DNA of 64,000 bases from Maratus speciosus. Lineage: Eukaryota > Arthropoda > Arachnida > Araneae > Salticidae. Positions within the stretch are counted from its first letter, which is position 1. Each line of letters begins with the position of its first letter. The stretch is taken from the NCBI GenBank assembly GCA_963932465.1, contig OZ010792.1, positions 282,889,836-282,953,835 on the forward strand. Reading direction: 5' to 3'. Below are positions 36,140-48,600 of this stretch, piece after piece. The translations under genes were made by a program, and so were the position numbers. The notes under the pieces are model-generated. The model did no database searches. It saw only the letters and a list, made by a program, of their open reading frames with translations, and had not been told where the DNA came from.

Positions 36140-36370
36140 CACGCGTACAGCATAGATTATGAAACACTTTCCAACACATTCAGAATACTATAACAAAATG
36201 TCACAGTTTACTAACGTGAAAGATTATGTCTAAATGAACAATTTGGAAAACGCATAACGCATTTGAAAACACGATTTCCGCTATTACCATGAATAGGCGT
36301 TAAAATATACGATTTTTTTTGTGCAGCCCTGTACATGATCTACAAATAGGTATTCATATTACATTGTATG
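36140..36370 (+). mobile_element. Helentron-like fragment H4
   Basis: Matches the start of H3 (31770-31980): GCATAGATTATGAAACACTT, then CAGAATACTATAACAAAATG, ending at a CAGCCCTGTACATGATCTAC junction. Confidence 0.6.
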
Positions 36371-37038
36371 CTAAAAGATAGTTGTCTGAGCGAAGCGAAG
36401 GCTAATACTCAGCGAAATATTACTGTCCGGACACTTTACTACTACGATGGATATTAACGCCATGTCCTACTAAAAAAAAAGCCTAATAAAAACCTTTCGT
36501 CAAGCATAACTCAAAAAATATTTGTCGGATTTCGTTTCTGATTGCACCAGAAGGTACCTATGAGGGTCGCCTACTGAATGCACCTACTATGAAAGATAAG
36601 TTCCAAACCGTTTAAAAATTACATAGAAAAAACTCTTAAAAAAGCACAATTTATCTGCATACGTCACAGAAATTTGGTGTGCGTCACTTTCACCGGTTGA
36701 TGTTTTCGTAGACAACTGGTTTGAACACATGGAGCAAATAAAAAAAAAATACGCACGCAGTAATATTGAATAGATCAGTTTCAACCACGTGATCACAAAC
36801 CTTGCAACAACCCGTGGCAACCAGTTTTGGTGGGCAAACAAATAATAATACAGTATTCCGTACCACGGTGACCGTTTTTAGCCTGTTGTATAAAATCTGG
36901 CATGTTGTATGACATACAATTGTGGATGATTAAAACAAAAGACATGAGTGTTTATTGATCCGGACGTTATCTTTCTCTGGATGTCTGTCTGTCTATCATA
37001 CAGCATGCAATTTTCTTGTAAAGGATGATATTATTATG

Positions 37039-37384
37039 CAGTAAAACCTCCATAACGGACACACCTGATTAGTGGACACCTCTATTTAGCGGGCATTTTT
37101 TCGATTACCAACCCTTAAATAACTGTACATTTTTTACTCTCAGTAGCGAACACCTCCAAATAGAGGACAAATTCTGCCCTCCCGAGGTGTTCGCTATTCA
37201 GAAGTTTTACTGGTAAAACCTCCATAGCAGACACACCCGATTAGCGAATACCTCTATTTAGCGGACATTTTTTCGATTACCAACTCTTAAATAACTGTAC
37301 ATGTTTTACTCTCAGTAGCGGTCACCTCTAAATAGAGGACAAATTCTGTATTCTCGGGGTGTCCGCTATTCAGAGGTTTTACTG
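37039..37384. mobile_element. Tigger-like MITE tandem dimer
   Basis: Two head-to-tail copies (37039-37212 and 37213-37384) of an element of about 172 bp. It begins CAGTAAAACCTCCATAACGG and ends GTCCGCTATTCAGAGG then TTTTACTG. These TIRs are typical of Tigger/pogo-derived MITEs. A TA follows the right end. The second copy lacks its first two bases at the junction. Confidence 0.85.
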
Positions 37385-37539
37385 TATATAATATAGATAA
37401 TTATTTTACAGGGCCGCACAAAAGAATAAGAATATATGAAACGAATATAAACTAAATTCGGGATTGGTAGATCGCTGATGGTAATGTAATTTTAGGATGT
37501 TGTTACAATCATCCGCAGCATGTTTTTAGAGTTTCGTCC

Positions 37540-38310
37540 ATCTAACGAAACCCTACCTGTCTCACTCCTTTGTCTGTCTGTTTGTCCGTCTGTCAAAGAG
37601 CCCGTTCTCAGAAACTATATATGTCGGAGACTTGAAAATTTGCATACTTATAGCTGAACACCACACATCAAACGGCAAATAATAAAATTTTGAAAAAGTC
37701 TAATATTTAACCCTCTGGGCTCTAACTTGTGTATTTTAAGCAACTTTTCTAACTCAGCCCCTAATTTAATTAAGTTGGAGACATGAAAGTTTGCATACTT
37801 ATAGCTGAACACTTGCGATAACACGATAAATCATAAAATTTTGAAAAAGTCATATTTAACCCTCCGGTCTCTAACTTCTGTATTTTGAGCAATTTTTCTA
37901 ACTCAGCCCCTAATTAAGTTGGAGACATGACATTTTGCATACTTATAGCTGAACACCTCACATCTAACGACAAATAATAAAATTTTGAAAAAGTCTATTA
38001 CTTAATCCTCTGGGCTCTAACTTGTGTATTTTAACCAATTTTTCTAACTCAGCCCCTAATTAAGTTGGAGACATGACATTTTGCATACTTATAGCTGAAA
38101 ACCTCACATCTAACGACAAATAATAAAATTTTGAAAAAAGTCTATTACTTAATCCTCTGGGCTCTAACTTGTGTATTTAAAGAAATTTTTCTAACTTAGC
38201 CCCTAATTATGTTGAAACATAAAAATTTGCATACTTATAGCTGAACACCTCACATCAAACGACAAATAATAAAATTTTCAAAAAATCTAATATTTAACCT
38301 CTAATATTTT
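37540..38310 (+). mobile_element. Helentron-like element H5: GTCT head plus 146-bp tandem array
   Basis: A TTTGTCTGTCTGTTTGTCCG head (37570-37595) is followed by five units. The landmark TGCATACTTATAGCTGAA lies at 37641, 37792, 37936, 38082 and 38228, giving periods of 151, 144, 146 and 146 bp. Units are highly similar and contain CTAACTCAGCCCCTAAT. A microsatellite head joined to tandem repeats of about 150 bp matches the DINE-1/HINE plan. The array runs directly into R1 copy 3. Confidence 0.75.
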
Positions 38311-39075
38311 GTCTCGCGCAATTTTTAAATTTAAACTGTTTTGCAATACTATTTTTTGTTCATTTTGCATAATAAGTGTAATGTGACGTAATTTGTTCTA
38401 TTTCAGATTTCTAACGCATGTTAATGAATTTATTTTACAACATCCTTTCTCTTTTAAAATTCACATGTAAATATAGTTTTTATGGCGTAATTTCCAATAA
38501 GTGCCTGCTTTTTATACCTAATTATTTAATTGTAATTTGAAGGTTTTTTTCTGTTTATAATAGTAACGTGTAAATAATTTTTTTATTTGAAGCTAACATT
38601 ATTGTTTGCGCTGTTTATACAGTTGGCAACAGTTTAAATTAATACCATTTTCTAAAATATGTAAAAAATATCTGTCAAAATGCTGAATATTTGAATTTAA
38701 AATAGAAATAAAACCTCAAAAAATGAGTCAAATTAAAAAAACAATTAATGAAATCTGCAGACCGGGATCTTCTATTGAATAAAATGATCTAAAAATGATT
38801 AAATTCCCATGTATAGCTTTTGCTCTTATAATTTTTTTTTAATGGAACGATTTTGTCCAACTTTAGCATTAAATATCTCTTAAAATAATTCTTCGATTTG
38901 AAAACTGTATGCATTAATGTGTTGATCAAACATTTCGCTATAAAACCACCGATTTTCATATATTTGTATGCAATAGTTTTCTTAATATTAACGAAGAAAG
39001 ACCTCCGGTCACAAAAAATTCAAAACCGGCGGCGGTGACAGCGTTAGTTACTTTTCATAGAATAGAGAGATATAT
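38300..39075 (+). repeat. Interspersed repeat R1, copy 3
   Basis: Matches 1690-2521 along its length: TGTGACGTAATTTG, CTGTTTATAATAGTAACGTG, and the CCTCCGGTCAC/GGCGGCGGTGACAGCG/ATAGAGAGATAT end. It abuts array H5, so H5 and R1 may be parts of one element. Confidence 0.75.
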
Positions 39076-39660
39076 AAAAATGAAAACTTGTCTATCTGTC
39101 TGTAATTCTATAAAAAATCCACAATTTGGAAGCCAAAATTGTGAAGAGATACGTACATGTGTATTAAAACATGGCCGAGACAACTAAAGTAATCCGGAAT
39201 CGAAATAACTTATAGTTAATTTTTAATTAATAAAAAACCACCAATTTAACAGCAATTTCTTATCAAATTTAAACATTTTTCATTATAGCAGTTGCCAACA
39301 ATTAAAAAACACAATAAAATTATTACTACAACAATTAATTTTCTACTGCAAGATTTCCACGTGAAAAATGAAAATGAAATAAATAGTTTGCCGAATTTAA
39401 AAAAAAGATGAATATTACGTCATAACTTTTCTATTGCAAGATATTCACGTGAAATATGAAAATGAAATAAATGGTTTGACGAATTAGTGAATATAACTTT
39501 ATAACTTTTCTATTTCAAGGTTTACACGTGAAAGAGGAAAATATTACGTCATATTGGAAATATAAAGGGCATGGTGGATATAGTATAACGTCATATGAGT
39601 GTGAAAAATGTATTGAAGCATAATAAAAACCCGATTAGGGAAATATTGGCGTATTTTAAC
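39070..39660 (-). repeat. Tandem CACGTGAAA / TTACGTCATA modules
   Basis: Starts with a Helitron-like ATATATAAAAATGAAAAC then TTGTCTATCTGTCTGT head. It then carries three units of about 85 bp, each with a CACGTGAAA palindrome (near 39358, 39448, 39523) and most with TTACGTCATAACTTTTCTAT. These modules are the reverse complement of those in 1560-1980. Confidence 0.55.
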
Positions 39661-39879
39661 ATTATTGCTCCAATTATAAATTGAAATAAGTTCATTTATA
39701 GCTGTATTCTTTTGCGTCTGTTATATACATTTATACATTTTTATGTGGCGTTTTCATATGATTCATTCAACAACATTTCGACTGCTTTTTTTAATGTTTG
39801 TTTTGTGTTGTATGTTAAATTTTGAAATTGATTTTTCAGAACAAACATCCTTCAAATTCTGGGCAACGCCGGCACTTTA

Positions 39880-40600
39880 GCTTGTAACAGATAAATGGCT
39901 TTTTTATCTGTACATCTAATGCTAATATTATAAAGCGTTATAATATTATAAAGTGTATAATATTATTAATGCTTGTACGTTTGTGAGGTGTTATCTCTGA
40001 AACTACATAGCCAACTTAAAAAAATGTTGGTGGCCATCTCTGCTCCGAAAAAAAGACTATTTTATGTCAGTGCAAGAACCTACATCGCTGCAGGAGCAAA
40101 AATGTTCTAAAATTGTGATTTCTGCGATATTGATTGGGTTAGAAACTTTAAATTTGGTGCGGTAGTTACTTTTATGATGTAAATACTCGTAATGAACGCT
40201 CTCTAAAAGGTTCATTTTGACGGATAAACGTAAAAATTTTTAGAAAGGTTCTAAACTATGATTTATTTGGAATACTGAAATTTTTGGGATACTGTTGGGG
40301 TTAGAAACTAGAACTTTGTCATGGTAGTAATTAATAAGATGTAAATGCTCGTTGTAGAACGAATTCTAAAAAATAGAAAGACTAAACAAAGCGGAAAAAT
40401 ATCTAAAGATGATCTAAGTAACGAAGAACATGGAACTGTTAGGAATATAAACATGAAAATTGACATGGCTGTATTTATCATGACGTAAATTCTCGCAATA
40501 GAACAATTTCTAAAAATGTCGCTATAAAAAACAGTGCAGAAACAAAAAACTTTCAAAAATTTTCTATTTCTCTGTTACTGCTGAGCCCAAAATCTTGAAA
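39880..40600 (+). mobile_element. Helitron/Helentron-like element H6
   Basis: The head (39915-40010) reads CTAATATTATAAAGCG, then a TTGTACGTTTGTGAGGTG stretch and TCTCTGAAACTACATAG, resembling conserved 5' ends of arthropod Helitrons. Downstream are three units of 142-162 bp marked by GATGTAAATACTCG or variants at about 40176, 40338 and 40480. No helicase or Rep domain is present, so the element is non-autonomous. Confidence 0.55.
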
Positions 40601-41920
40601 TTTTGCTTCGGGTTAGTTTTAAAATATACAATTGTCTCTATGAATGGTTTCTAAAAAATTTAAAATTTAAAAAGATGAAATTAACGGAAAGCGATCTCAA
40701 TTACCATTTATTTGGAATTATTAGGTACAGCAACTTTAAATATTTCATAATGCTGCATTTCCTCCGCAAAACATGCGATTTAAATGCAACAAAACTGATA
40801 GATACCCACCTAGCATTAAATAAATTGTGTAAATATTGAATAAAGACCTGTATGAAACAGTGAGTAGGTTGCCCGAAAGTACTTGTTAAAGTGTTCCTTC
40901 TCTAGGCTTTTCTCTCTCTCGCCAAGGCCACTAACAGAGGGAAGTGCCGTTTTAAATGTGATATGAATTTTTTATCGATTCATTTTTCTAGACATTTTAT
41001 CATAAGGTCATATTCTCAATTATCATTAGTAGATTTTTTATATATTAACTTGTTCTGGTGAAATTTTGTAATCGGGATCATATTGGCGTATGTTAGCTTG
41101 CATGATTTGCTGAATAAATATGCATGGATTTGTAAATTACTTCAAATGACACTTTGACAGCTCAAAAGTTATGCAGACGATATATTCAGATCTTGTGTCA
41201 TATTTTATGTTGTAATCATTGCCGATTTCTTTTATTTAATACATGCTAAATACAGCTCAACTTGTGCAGAATATGTTTGAAAACAAAACAATACAGCGTA
41301 TGTAGTGGCCAGCATACACTCATCATTTAAATCCGATCGAGCATATCTAAAACACACTCTAACGAAGCATTGCATGCCACTTTTGATGTATTCGGTACTT
41401 TGATACTATATTAGATTTTGAGAAGAGAATTCTTTAAATGTTATCGACAACCTCATTGCATCCGTGGAAAACAGATATTGTACAATATTAACTATTCCGG
41501 GGGAGCACACACCATATATCCATTCTTTTTAAACATCATATATTTGTCATTTAAAGTTACTCAAATTGGTGCGGAGCGTCTGATTATGCTCTTGACATCA
41601 TTTTATACAGTTAAAATTCCGATATAAGTAAATTAGTGTTTCATTTTCTATTTTACTTTTAATATATTGCGTACTTTCAATTTTATATCCATGCATGGCT
41701 GTCTTGAATAGTTTGATTTCCCATTTTTTTAAACAGTGTATACGAATTTATGTATAAGATTTTGTAATTCTACAATTCGTTTATTTTTATCATTTCAATT
41801 TTTCGCAGTATATGGACAATTAAAGATAACATCTCATTTTCTTTGCTTCCACATGTTATTATTAAATCTATGTTCTCAGTAATATCGCTCAGACTAATCC
41901 CTCTGAGGGAAGTCCTAGTT
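40600..41920. other. No gene recognised
   Basis: Short frames of 69-78 codons here show no recognisable domain. Nothing else could be supported. Confidence 0.5.
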
Positions 41921-42510
41921 TAGTTAAACGCACAGCACAGTTTAATATTTCTGCTCAGCAATTTCCGCCAATAAACGGATGTTGTTATGAATTTCTGTGC
42001 GACTCTGTATATGATCTATAGAATTTATGCAAATCAAGTAATATATAAAAATAGTTTTAAAACGCATACCACGGCTGAAAACGCACTTCCAGCAGTTATT
42101 GTTCGTAGGCTTGAATAGTTCAATTATTGATAACTTTCTTCTATAGCTAAATTCTTTTGTGTGTCCCTATAAATGAACGATAAGATCTATGCATACCATA
42201 TTCTATAATAAGAGGCTTGTGGTACACCTCAGTGATGCATATCAATTTCAATATGTTTAAAATACTGTAATGTCATTAAATTTTTCCCCATAGATCGTAA
42301 TGTAATAGAAATCTTTATCATGGTCTTGTAAATGAACCGAAAATTACGCACTTAATTTTCAATACTGGACATGCCATAGTAAATACCAATAACATATACC
42401 AATTTTATGGCAATTGGACTATATTTACGCGAATTAGAGCACGGAGAGACAGACAGACAGACAAACCGAATTCGTAAACACTTTCCAACTTATTGGAAAG
42501 TGTTAAAAAA
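41920..42510 (+). mobile_element. Helentron-like element H7
   Basis: Truncated copy of H3. Unit junctions lie near 41998 (CTCTGTATATGATC), 42160 (GTCCCTATAAATG) and 42325, and the tail is GCGAATTAGAGCACGGAGAG plus a (GACA)n run at 42444-42465. Confidence 0.65.
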
Positions 42511-42519
42511 TGTGAAAAT

Positions 42520-42840
42520 ATCCAACATTTATTGCATGCGAACTAAAATTTCCTTTATTCTTTAAACTACTCTTTATTCAGTATATAAAAATAGTACGAA
42601 TAAATTCTTTTCTTATTTTCCTATGCCGCATATTCGTTCTCCGTTTTGAGAAAGGTGTTAAACTCTTCCTTAAATTTTAAAATAATCTGAAAAAAGATCC
42701 AGGACTATTTATTTAAAACTTTTTATCCGCGGTGTAAGTGTTAAGAAAATAAAGGAAAAGTCCTTGTATTGAAATTCCATTGTGTTCAATAGAAACTTCT
42801 CTTTTTCAAACGTAGAGATGTTTCGAAGTGCTGGCTGGCT
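42520..42840 (+). repeat. LTR-like repeat R3, copy 3
   Basis: Same layout as 20130-20490, with CAGTATATAAAAATAG near 42579 and TAAGAAAATAAAGGAAAAG near 42740. It sits immediately after H7. Confidence 0.5.
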
Positions 42841-43259
42841 TCATAGATGCTTTTGGGAAAAAAAACCCAGATAAAAATAAAGAAAACAAAAAAACTATTT
42901 TTATTCAAATGACTAATTATTTTCAAAGTTACTCAGATAAAAAAGCTAACAATTAAATAACAATTTAAAATAGGTTTCAGGAATTTCCGTGATAAAATGC
43001 TGCGAACAAATTAAAGTTACTTCTAAAATTTGGGTTATATCCATAATATAATAATATATCCTCATATCCAAAGGAGATACTTTCTGACACATTTTTTTAT
43101 TCATTTTTGAAGGAAACACCATTCACGAACGGGGTTTGAAATTGCGTCGATTTGATAAAGTAGTTTTAACAGCATATTGCAGCAACTATTATTTGGTAAA
43201 CTTTGGTATGTATTGGTATTTGCTACTTTGGTACTTGCTATAGCAAATACCTGAATTGG

Positions 43260-44215
43260 AGTTATCACGTGAACAACGCCGTGGTATTACCTTTTTTGTG
43301 CAAAAATGCAATGTCTCTGCTGCTGAATTTCATTGAAGATTATGTCATTGTTTATCACTCAATTTCATTTCCCTACGTACCATAGAACAATGATTTCGCA
43401 AATTCAAGAGCAAAGATGTGACTTTTGAAAAGGCTCCTCGACGTTCTAGACACACTGTTGTTAATGACCATGATCTGCACCAAGCAATTCAAGACGATAA
43501 CAGAAAGAGCTTGATACACATGTCAAAATTCATCCTACAACTGCTCTCCATGCTTTAAAACGCATAAATTTGACCTACAAATTTAATCGCTAGGTGTCTC
43601 ATAAATTGATTCAGCATAGCAAAGTCGTACGGAAGCAGACTTATCAGAAGCTGTCGTTAACAACCATTAGCAGAAAAGATGGATGTTCTGAACCTGGTCA
43701 GCCTGCTGGAAACGTCGTCGCAAGAAAATTTCTCATCAACAAGAAAGTTTTACCGTGCATCTGGTGGAATTGTTGTGAAATCATTTACAAAGAGCATCTG
43801 AAATCTGGTTAGACGATCGATAGTGACACCTATTTCTAAATGCTTAAAAAGTACAGGCCGAATTAAACGAGACACGAAAAAAAGGAGCATCGAAGAAAGA
43901 CAGTTTTCTTTCACCAGAAGAATGCCAGATCGCATACAAGTGTAATCACTAGCATAAACTGTACCAGCTAAAATGAGAGTTAATACCACATCCACCTTAC
44001 AGCATAGACATGGTTCCAAAAAATTCCTATCCGTTATCGCACCTACAGCTTTATATTCAAGTGTCAATCTTTAATTGAACAATAGAAGCCATTTCTAAGG
44101 TCTACGCATTTCTCGAGTCGCGATCATCACAGTTCTGGCAGGAGGGATCTGACAAATTGCAAAAATGTTGGTGGAAGATAATGTTTTTTTTAGATTTAGA
44201 ATAACTTCTTGAATC
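43260..44215 (+). pseudogene. mariner-like transposase remnant
   Basis: The plus strand reads TIEQ, a stop, FRKFKSKDVTFEKAPRRSRH and NDHDLHQAIQDDNRKSL (43383-43515), the N-terminal helix-turn-helix linker of mariner. After stops the frame at 43594-43812 gives VSHKLIQHSKVVRKQ, EPGQPAGNVVARKF and NKKVLPCIWWNC with KEHLKSG. A last in-frame piece, FWQEGSDKLQKCW, lies near 44134. The middle, including the expected second and third catalytic Asp, is scrambled or deleted. The NKKVLPCIWWNC block is identical to that of the minus-strand remnant at 22445-23050, so both belong to one mariner family. Confidence 0.8.
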
Positions 44216-44219
44216 GGGA

Positions 44220-47140
44220 AAAAATTCACCAACCTGATATTAAAAAGAGAACATATATTTATCTAAATATATATTTATATAGTCATATATTTATTCTAGG
44301 ACATAGAAAAAATTTCAATTTTTTGGGACGGTGTAGGAAGGTGAGTTCCGAATCCTATTAACCATGTCCTGGGTCACTCCTTGGTTTGATACGACCCTGT
44401 TCTGAACAGAGGGCTAAACAGGGGAAGACCTCACGGTCTTTTGGAAGTTGGTTGTATCTATAACAACGGATTGTGTTGAAAGTACAGAATTCGCTATAGT
44501 CATATCCGTAGTTATTTGGTAAGGTATGCAACTGGTGGTTAAAACGTTTAGTTTCTTCAGACGACAATTTTATCCAAATATAAATCGGTTATACATCGGT
44601 TTAAAGAAATATGATTATTTTGTAGGAAAAAGTTGATGTTTGGGGATATGACCTTGTGTATTGTGGGAAATTGCTTTTTTATACAAATTCCAGTAAACGA
44701 ACTGCCGAGAAAAAGACCGTTGATTGGCGCAAGTGACGGATGACGTTGAATGCATGTCCGAGGTTTAGAGAGCAGCTGTAGGGGAGTAGAAACGTAATAG
44801 TGTATATCAAAATATTTTCAATTAAGCGTTGAGTGTTACAATGTGTAATTGCTTTTGATGCACGCGATAAATATGTTTCCTTTAAATGCTTGTACCATTA
44901 ATATGTTTGTCTTCTCTTATTACCCGACTGCCAAGAAGGGTTATGTGTTTCACGCGCATCTGGGTATGTGGATTTCTTTATACCCTCAAAACATTCCAAC
45001 GGCTCAGTGGATTTTAATTAATGAGGTCTCTATCGATTCATATTAACCGTCCGATGGTTATAGGCTAGGTTTTGTTTTTATAAATTCAAAATGGCGGCCG
45101 TAAAATGCAAAATGGCGCTAAAGACGAAAAAAATTTACGCACCATATCGAGCTGCATATCATTGGATAGGTCTTTCAAAATGAAGACGATATTTCATTGA
45201 CTATTTTACAGTCAGAAGCTCCGTTTAAATATTACACAACCTGGAAGTTGTGTAGGTAGGATCTCTAGCTTTACTGCAACTCTAACCTTCATAGACATCT
45301 ATCGGCCTCATCAAAACAGTGTTTATAGATAGGAACTAACAATTAAACATAACTTAAAAGTCACCAATACAAGTAAATAAAAAAATAGGTAAGTAATATA
45401 AAAAATACTTTCACATTGATGAGGAATAATTAATTAGTTCGCTTTTCACGCAGTCGGGTTTTTTTATTTTTTAAATTTATTTTTTATTTTTTAGATCTAT
45501 TCATAGCATTCTCCAATATCTAGATATAAGGCGAATCAAAAAGATGTCTAAATTCCCCAAGCCCTGAAACATTATATACCTGAATGATCTATACATTATT
45601 TGAAAGAGCACATAGAATGCGATAGTAAACTTTCGATTACTACCAATGAAGAGCTTCTAAATCTCGATTAGTGGAACATTGGTTCAGTCTGAGAAAGTTT
45701 ACTACAATGTTGCACAAAATCTTTTACATTCGTAATCCATGACATTTTCTCGTGGGAAGGTTCATAGAAGATATGATTGCAGAATGTATTACATCTAGCA
45801 ATAATTTTGTATCACCTAACAAACATTATCATATTTGCGCTAAAGTCAATAATGCAAGAAATTCTTATTCGGAAGTATAATCATATGTAATTTACTTCTA
45901 ACGTGCAATGTATATTACTGTGAAAAACAGCAGTACGAAACTCAGTCCATCATTTTGAACCCCCTTGTATTTACAAGATAATTTGCTATATAGCTCATCG
46001 ATAGCGTAAATGATTAAGCAAGGTAGAATTCATTTACTTCATTTGACATTTATTCCTCTTTAAGAATTAAATAAACTGGTGTAGGGTGCATATGTGTATG
46101 CTTATTCGAACTGTTACACCATATGTTCTTGCAATACACACTTGTACTTATTTCCATACTTATTTTATGATGTTGAGTTGTCAGTAAAAAAAAAATTATT
46201 TTTGTAGACTGGCGCTAAATCTACGCATTGAGATATTTATTCGGGAACGATATGTTTTCAGTTAAGAATTGTTATAGGAATCTACTGAAATTGAGGTTAC
46301 TTCAGAAGGAAAGCTTTCAAAATGTTACAGAACCGCCCAATTTTGAATGCTTTAGCGTTGCATGGTTGCTACCAGTTGATAAATAAGTTATGGCATGATT
46401 CTTATAAATTACACATGATACGTGTAAAAAGTTGAATCAGAAAGACGTTTTTGACGAAAATAAGCTAAATACCTTTACAAAACTTAAAGTTGATTGTGGA
46501 GTGGGAATTCAATTTTTGATTGAAATTGAATTGCTTATTGTCGAAAAATTATAAAAAGAAAAATCATAATGTATCACCAATAACATTTAAAAGCTAAGAT
46601 AAATTTCCTTCATTATTTCCTTCATTATTTATTATTTGCTGATTCTTGATTTGATTTTAATATTTTTTAACTAATCTTTGTACTATATTTTTATAATTTC
46701 ATTATCAAATGCGTGAGCAAAGTTTCTATAACAGATTTAAGGATCTTATTGCTTTCAGCGATTAATTTCGTTTTAAAGTTTAAATTATTTTCATGTATTT
46801 TAACTATTTCGTAAAATAATAATTTCGGCATTTTTATTGATTAATATGGCAAAAAAAAGAAGATGACTCCATCCGATAAACTTAAAAATATTTTATTTTG
46901 TATCAACTATAAAATTAAAAATCTACACCCACTGCAAGTTCACTTTTATTCCTTCTTTTGAGAGAAAAAAGAAATGCTAAATTTTCTTTTTTCCATTTTA
47001 TTAAAGAATCTGTGGAATTTTATTTAAAGTACAGCTTTACGGAAGAGATTAGAAAAACAAACGAGAGAATTTTTGTGATTTTTAAGGATTTCAGCAGCAA
47101 CTTTTTAAGCTGTAATTCTTTCTTTCTTTCATGTTTTAAT
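44220..47140. other. No gene recognised
   Basis: AT-rich DNA; frames of 65-70 codons have no recognisable domain. AAAATGGCGGCC and AAAATGGCGCTA near 45090-45118 resemble blocks in the 490-bp arrays but do not define a copy. Confidence 0.5.
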
Positions 47141-47149
47141 ACTTTTCAA

Positions 47150-47960
47150 CAGAGCTGGAATTGTTTATGATTTCAATTTAGCTGTCCGTTTGTCGGTCTA
47201 TCTGCTCGCGCTCAAACTTCCACAAATATATTTTGATCGGCTCAAATTGATATTGAGCTTTTCTATACCTTGTTCCTTATGGAAAATAGAATGTTCCTTA
47301 ATGGTTCGTTTACGAAAATGCCCAAAAGAATACGGATACATTCTAGACTATGGACGATTATAATTTAAAGGTATACTTTGAAGATGTTACGCAGCATCAA
47401 ACATTATGAAATTCATAAGCACTACAGTATGTTTTCTGTAGATGTTTAACATTTATCGTTCATTAAAATAAATACTCCATAGATTTTGAACAGATTATTG
47501 TTTGTATGCGATAATAGTTGGAAGTGCATTTCAATGATGTTACATTACTTCAAAAATTACGAAATTGCCATGCATTGCATCATGCTTTCTTTATAAAATA
47601 GTAAGCGTAGCATTTATTGCTAATTTATAGAGATTCACAAATAAGTTATTAGATTACCTGTTTCATTTATATTATGCGTTTTAAAGCTTAACTAAATTAC
47701 AGTGGTATATATAAACTCTTTAGATAATATAAGAAAAGCTGTGCAAAGACAAAAAAATGATTCTACATACGATCTATGAGCAGTAAATGTTGATTATGAG
47801 TTGAATTTTCAAATTTATTTCAAATTTAAGCCGAACTAAGTTTTAGAATATGTCTACGGTGTATGGAAATGCACACAAAAGTTTCCTATTTCGATGATGT
47901 GCCAGTTCAATCGTTACACATAACACTCAATTTGTGTGGCTTCAAACGTCATTCTCCGTT
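47150..47960 (-). mobile_element. Helentron-like element H10
   Basis: Head AGCTGTCCGTTTGTCGG then TCTATCTGCTCGCGC (47180-47213), followed by ACTTCCACAAATATATTTTG, matching the H1 head in the same orientation. Degenerate units with GAAGATGTTACGCAGCATC and GATGTTACATTACTTC junctions follow at about 150-bp spacing. Confidence 0.5.
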
Positions 47961-48329
47961 CATACTTTCAACAACATATTGACATACAAATTTGGAGTTC
48001 ACGCATGAAGTTAAAATTCATGTAGTAGCGGCCACATAATTAAAAATCTAAAATCTAAAATGGGATTTAATGGGGCATGAGAATTCGAATAAAGATTTTT
48101 TTGTCTAGTTAAAAAACTTATTCGCAAATACCAACTTAATGTTATTATAAAAGTAATAGAAATGGTAAAAATCCTCCGTTATTAAAGAATGGGTGAAAGT
48201 TATACAAACAAAAAATTTTGTTTGGGGTATCTGGTCTATATTTTGTTTCAATTTCTTGAATTGTTAGTTGTGGGAATCGGCGTTTATTTTTTGATTTAGC
48301 GAAATAAATTCATAAAAATGAAAATCTGC

Positions 48330-48600
48330 CCTACTTTTGTCAGATTTCAGTTTGGTTTCAAAGTTCTGATCTAAATCCTAACTGCTTATTTTCTGATTAA
48401 TTTTTAAATTCATTTTTGCTCTCAAACGCATCAAAATGGGAAATTCTCTTTTTTAGAAACTACATAATGTGCCGTGCTTCTCGATTTTTAGATAAATGAA
48501 GAAAATATGGTAAAAAATGCTGTCAAAGTTGGCGTTTTGAACCGAATTTTTCTTAGCGCGAGATCAGGGAATGAGAAAAATGGTCATACTGAGAAAATAA
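48330..48600 (-). repeat. Inverted single copy of the H2 224-bp unit
   Basis: The reverse complement matches 29960-30200: GCATTTTTTACC, TAGTTTCTAAAAAAGAGAA, GAGAGCAAAAATGAATTT and AAAATAAGCAGTTAGGATTT. Confidence 0.65.

Noticed and set aside
37600..38310. Possible CRISPR array, from the regular direct repeats
   Set aside because: Units are contiguous 146-bp tandem repeats without unique spacers, in a eukaryotic transposon context.
44358..44567. 69-codon minus-strand frame next to the mariner remnant
   Set aside because: Wrong strand for the mariner and no recognisable motif.
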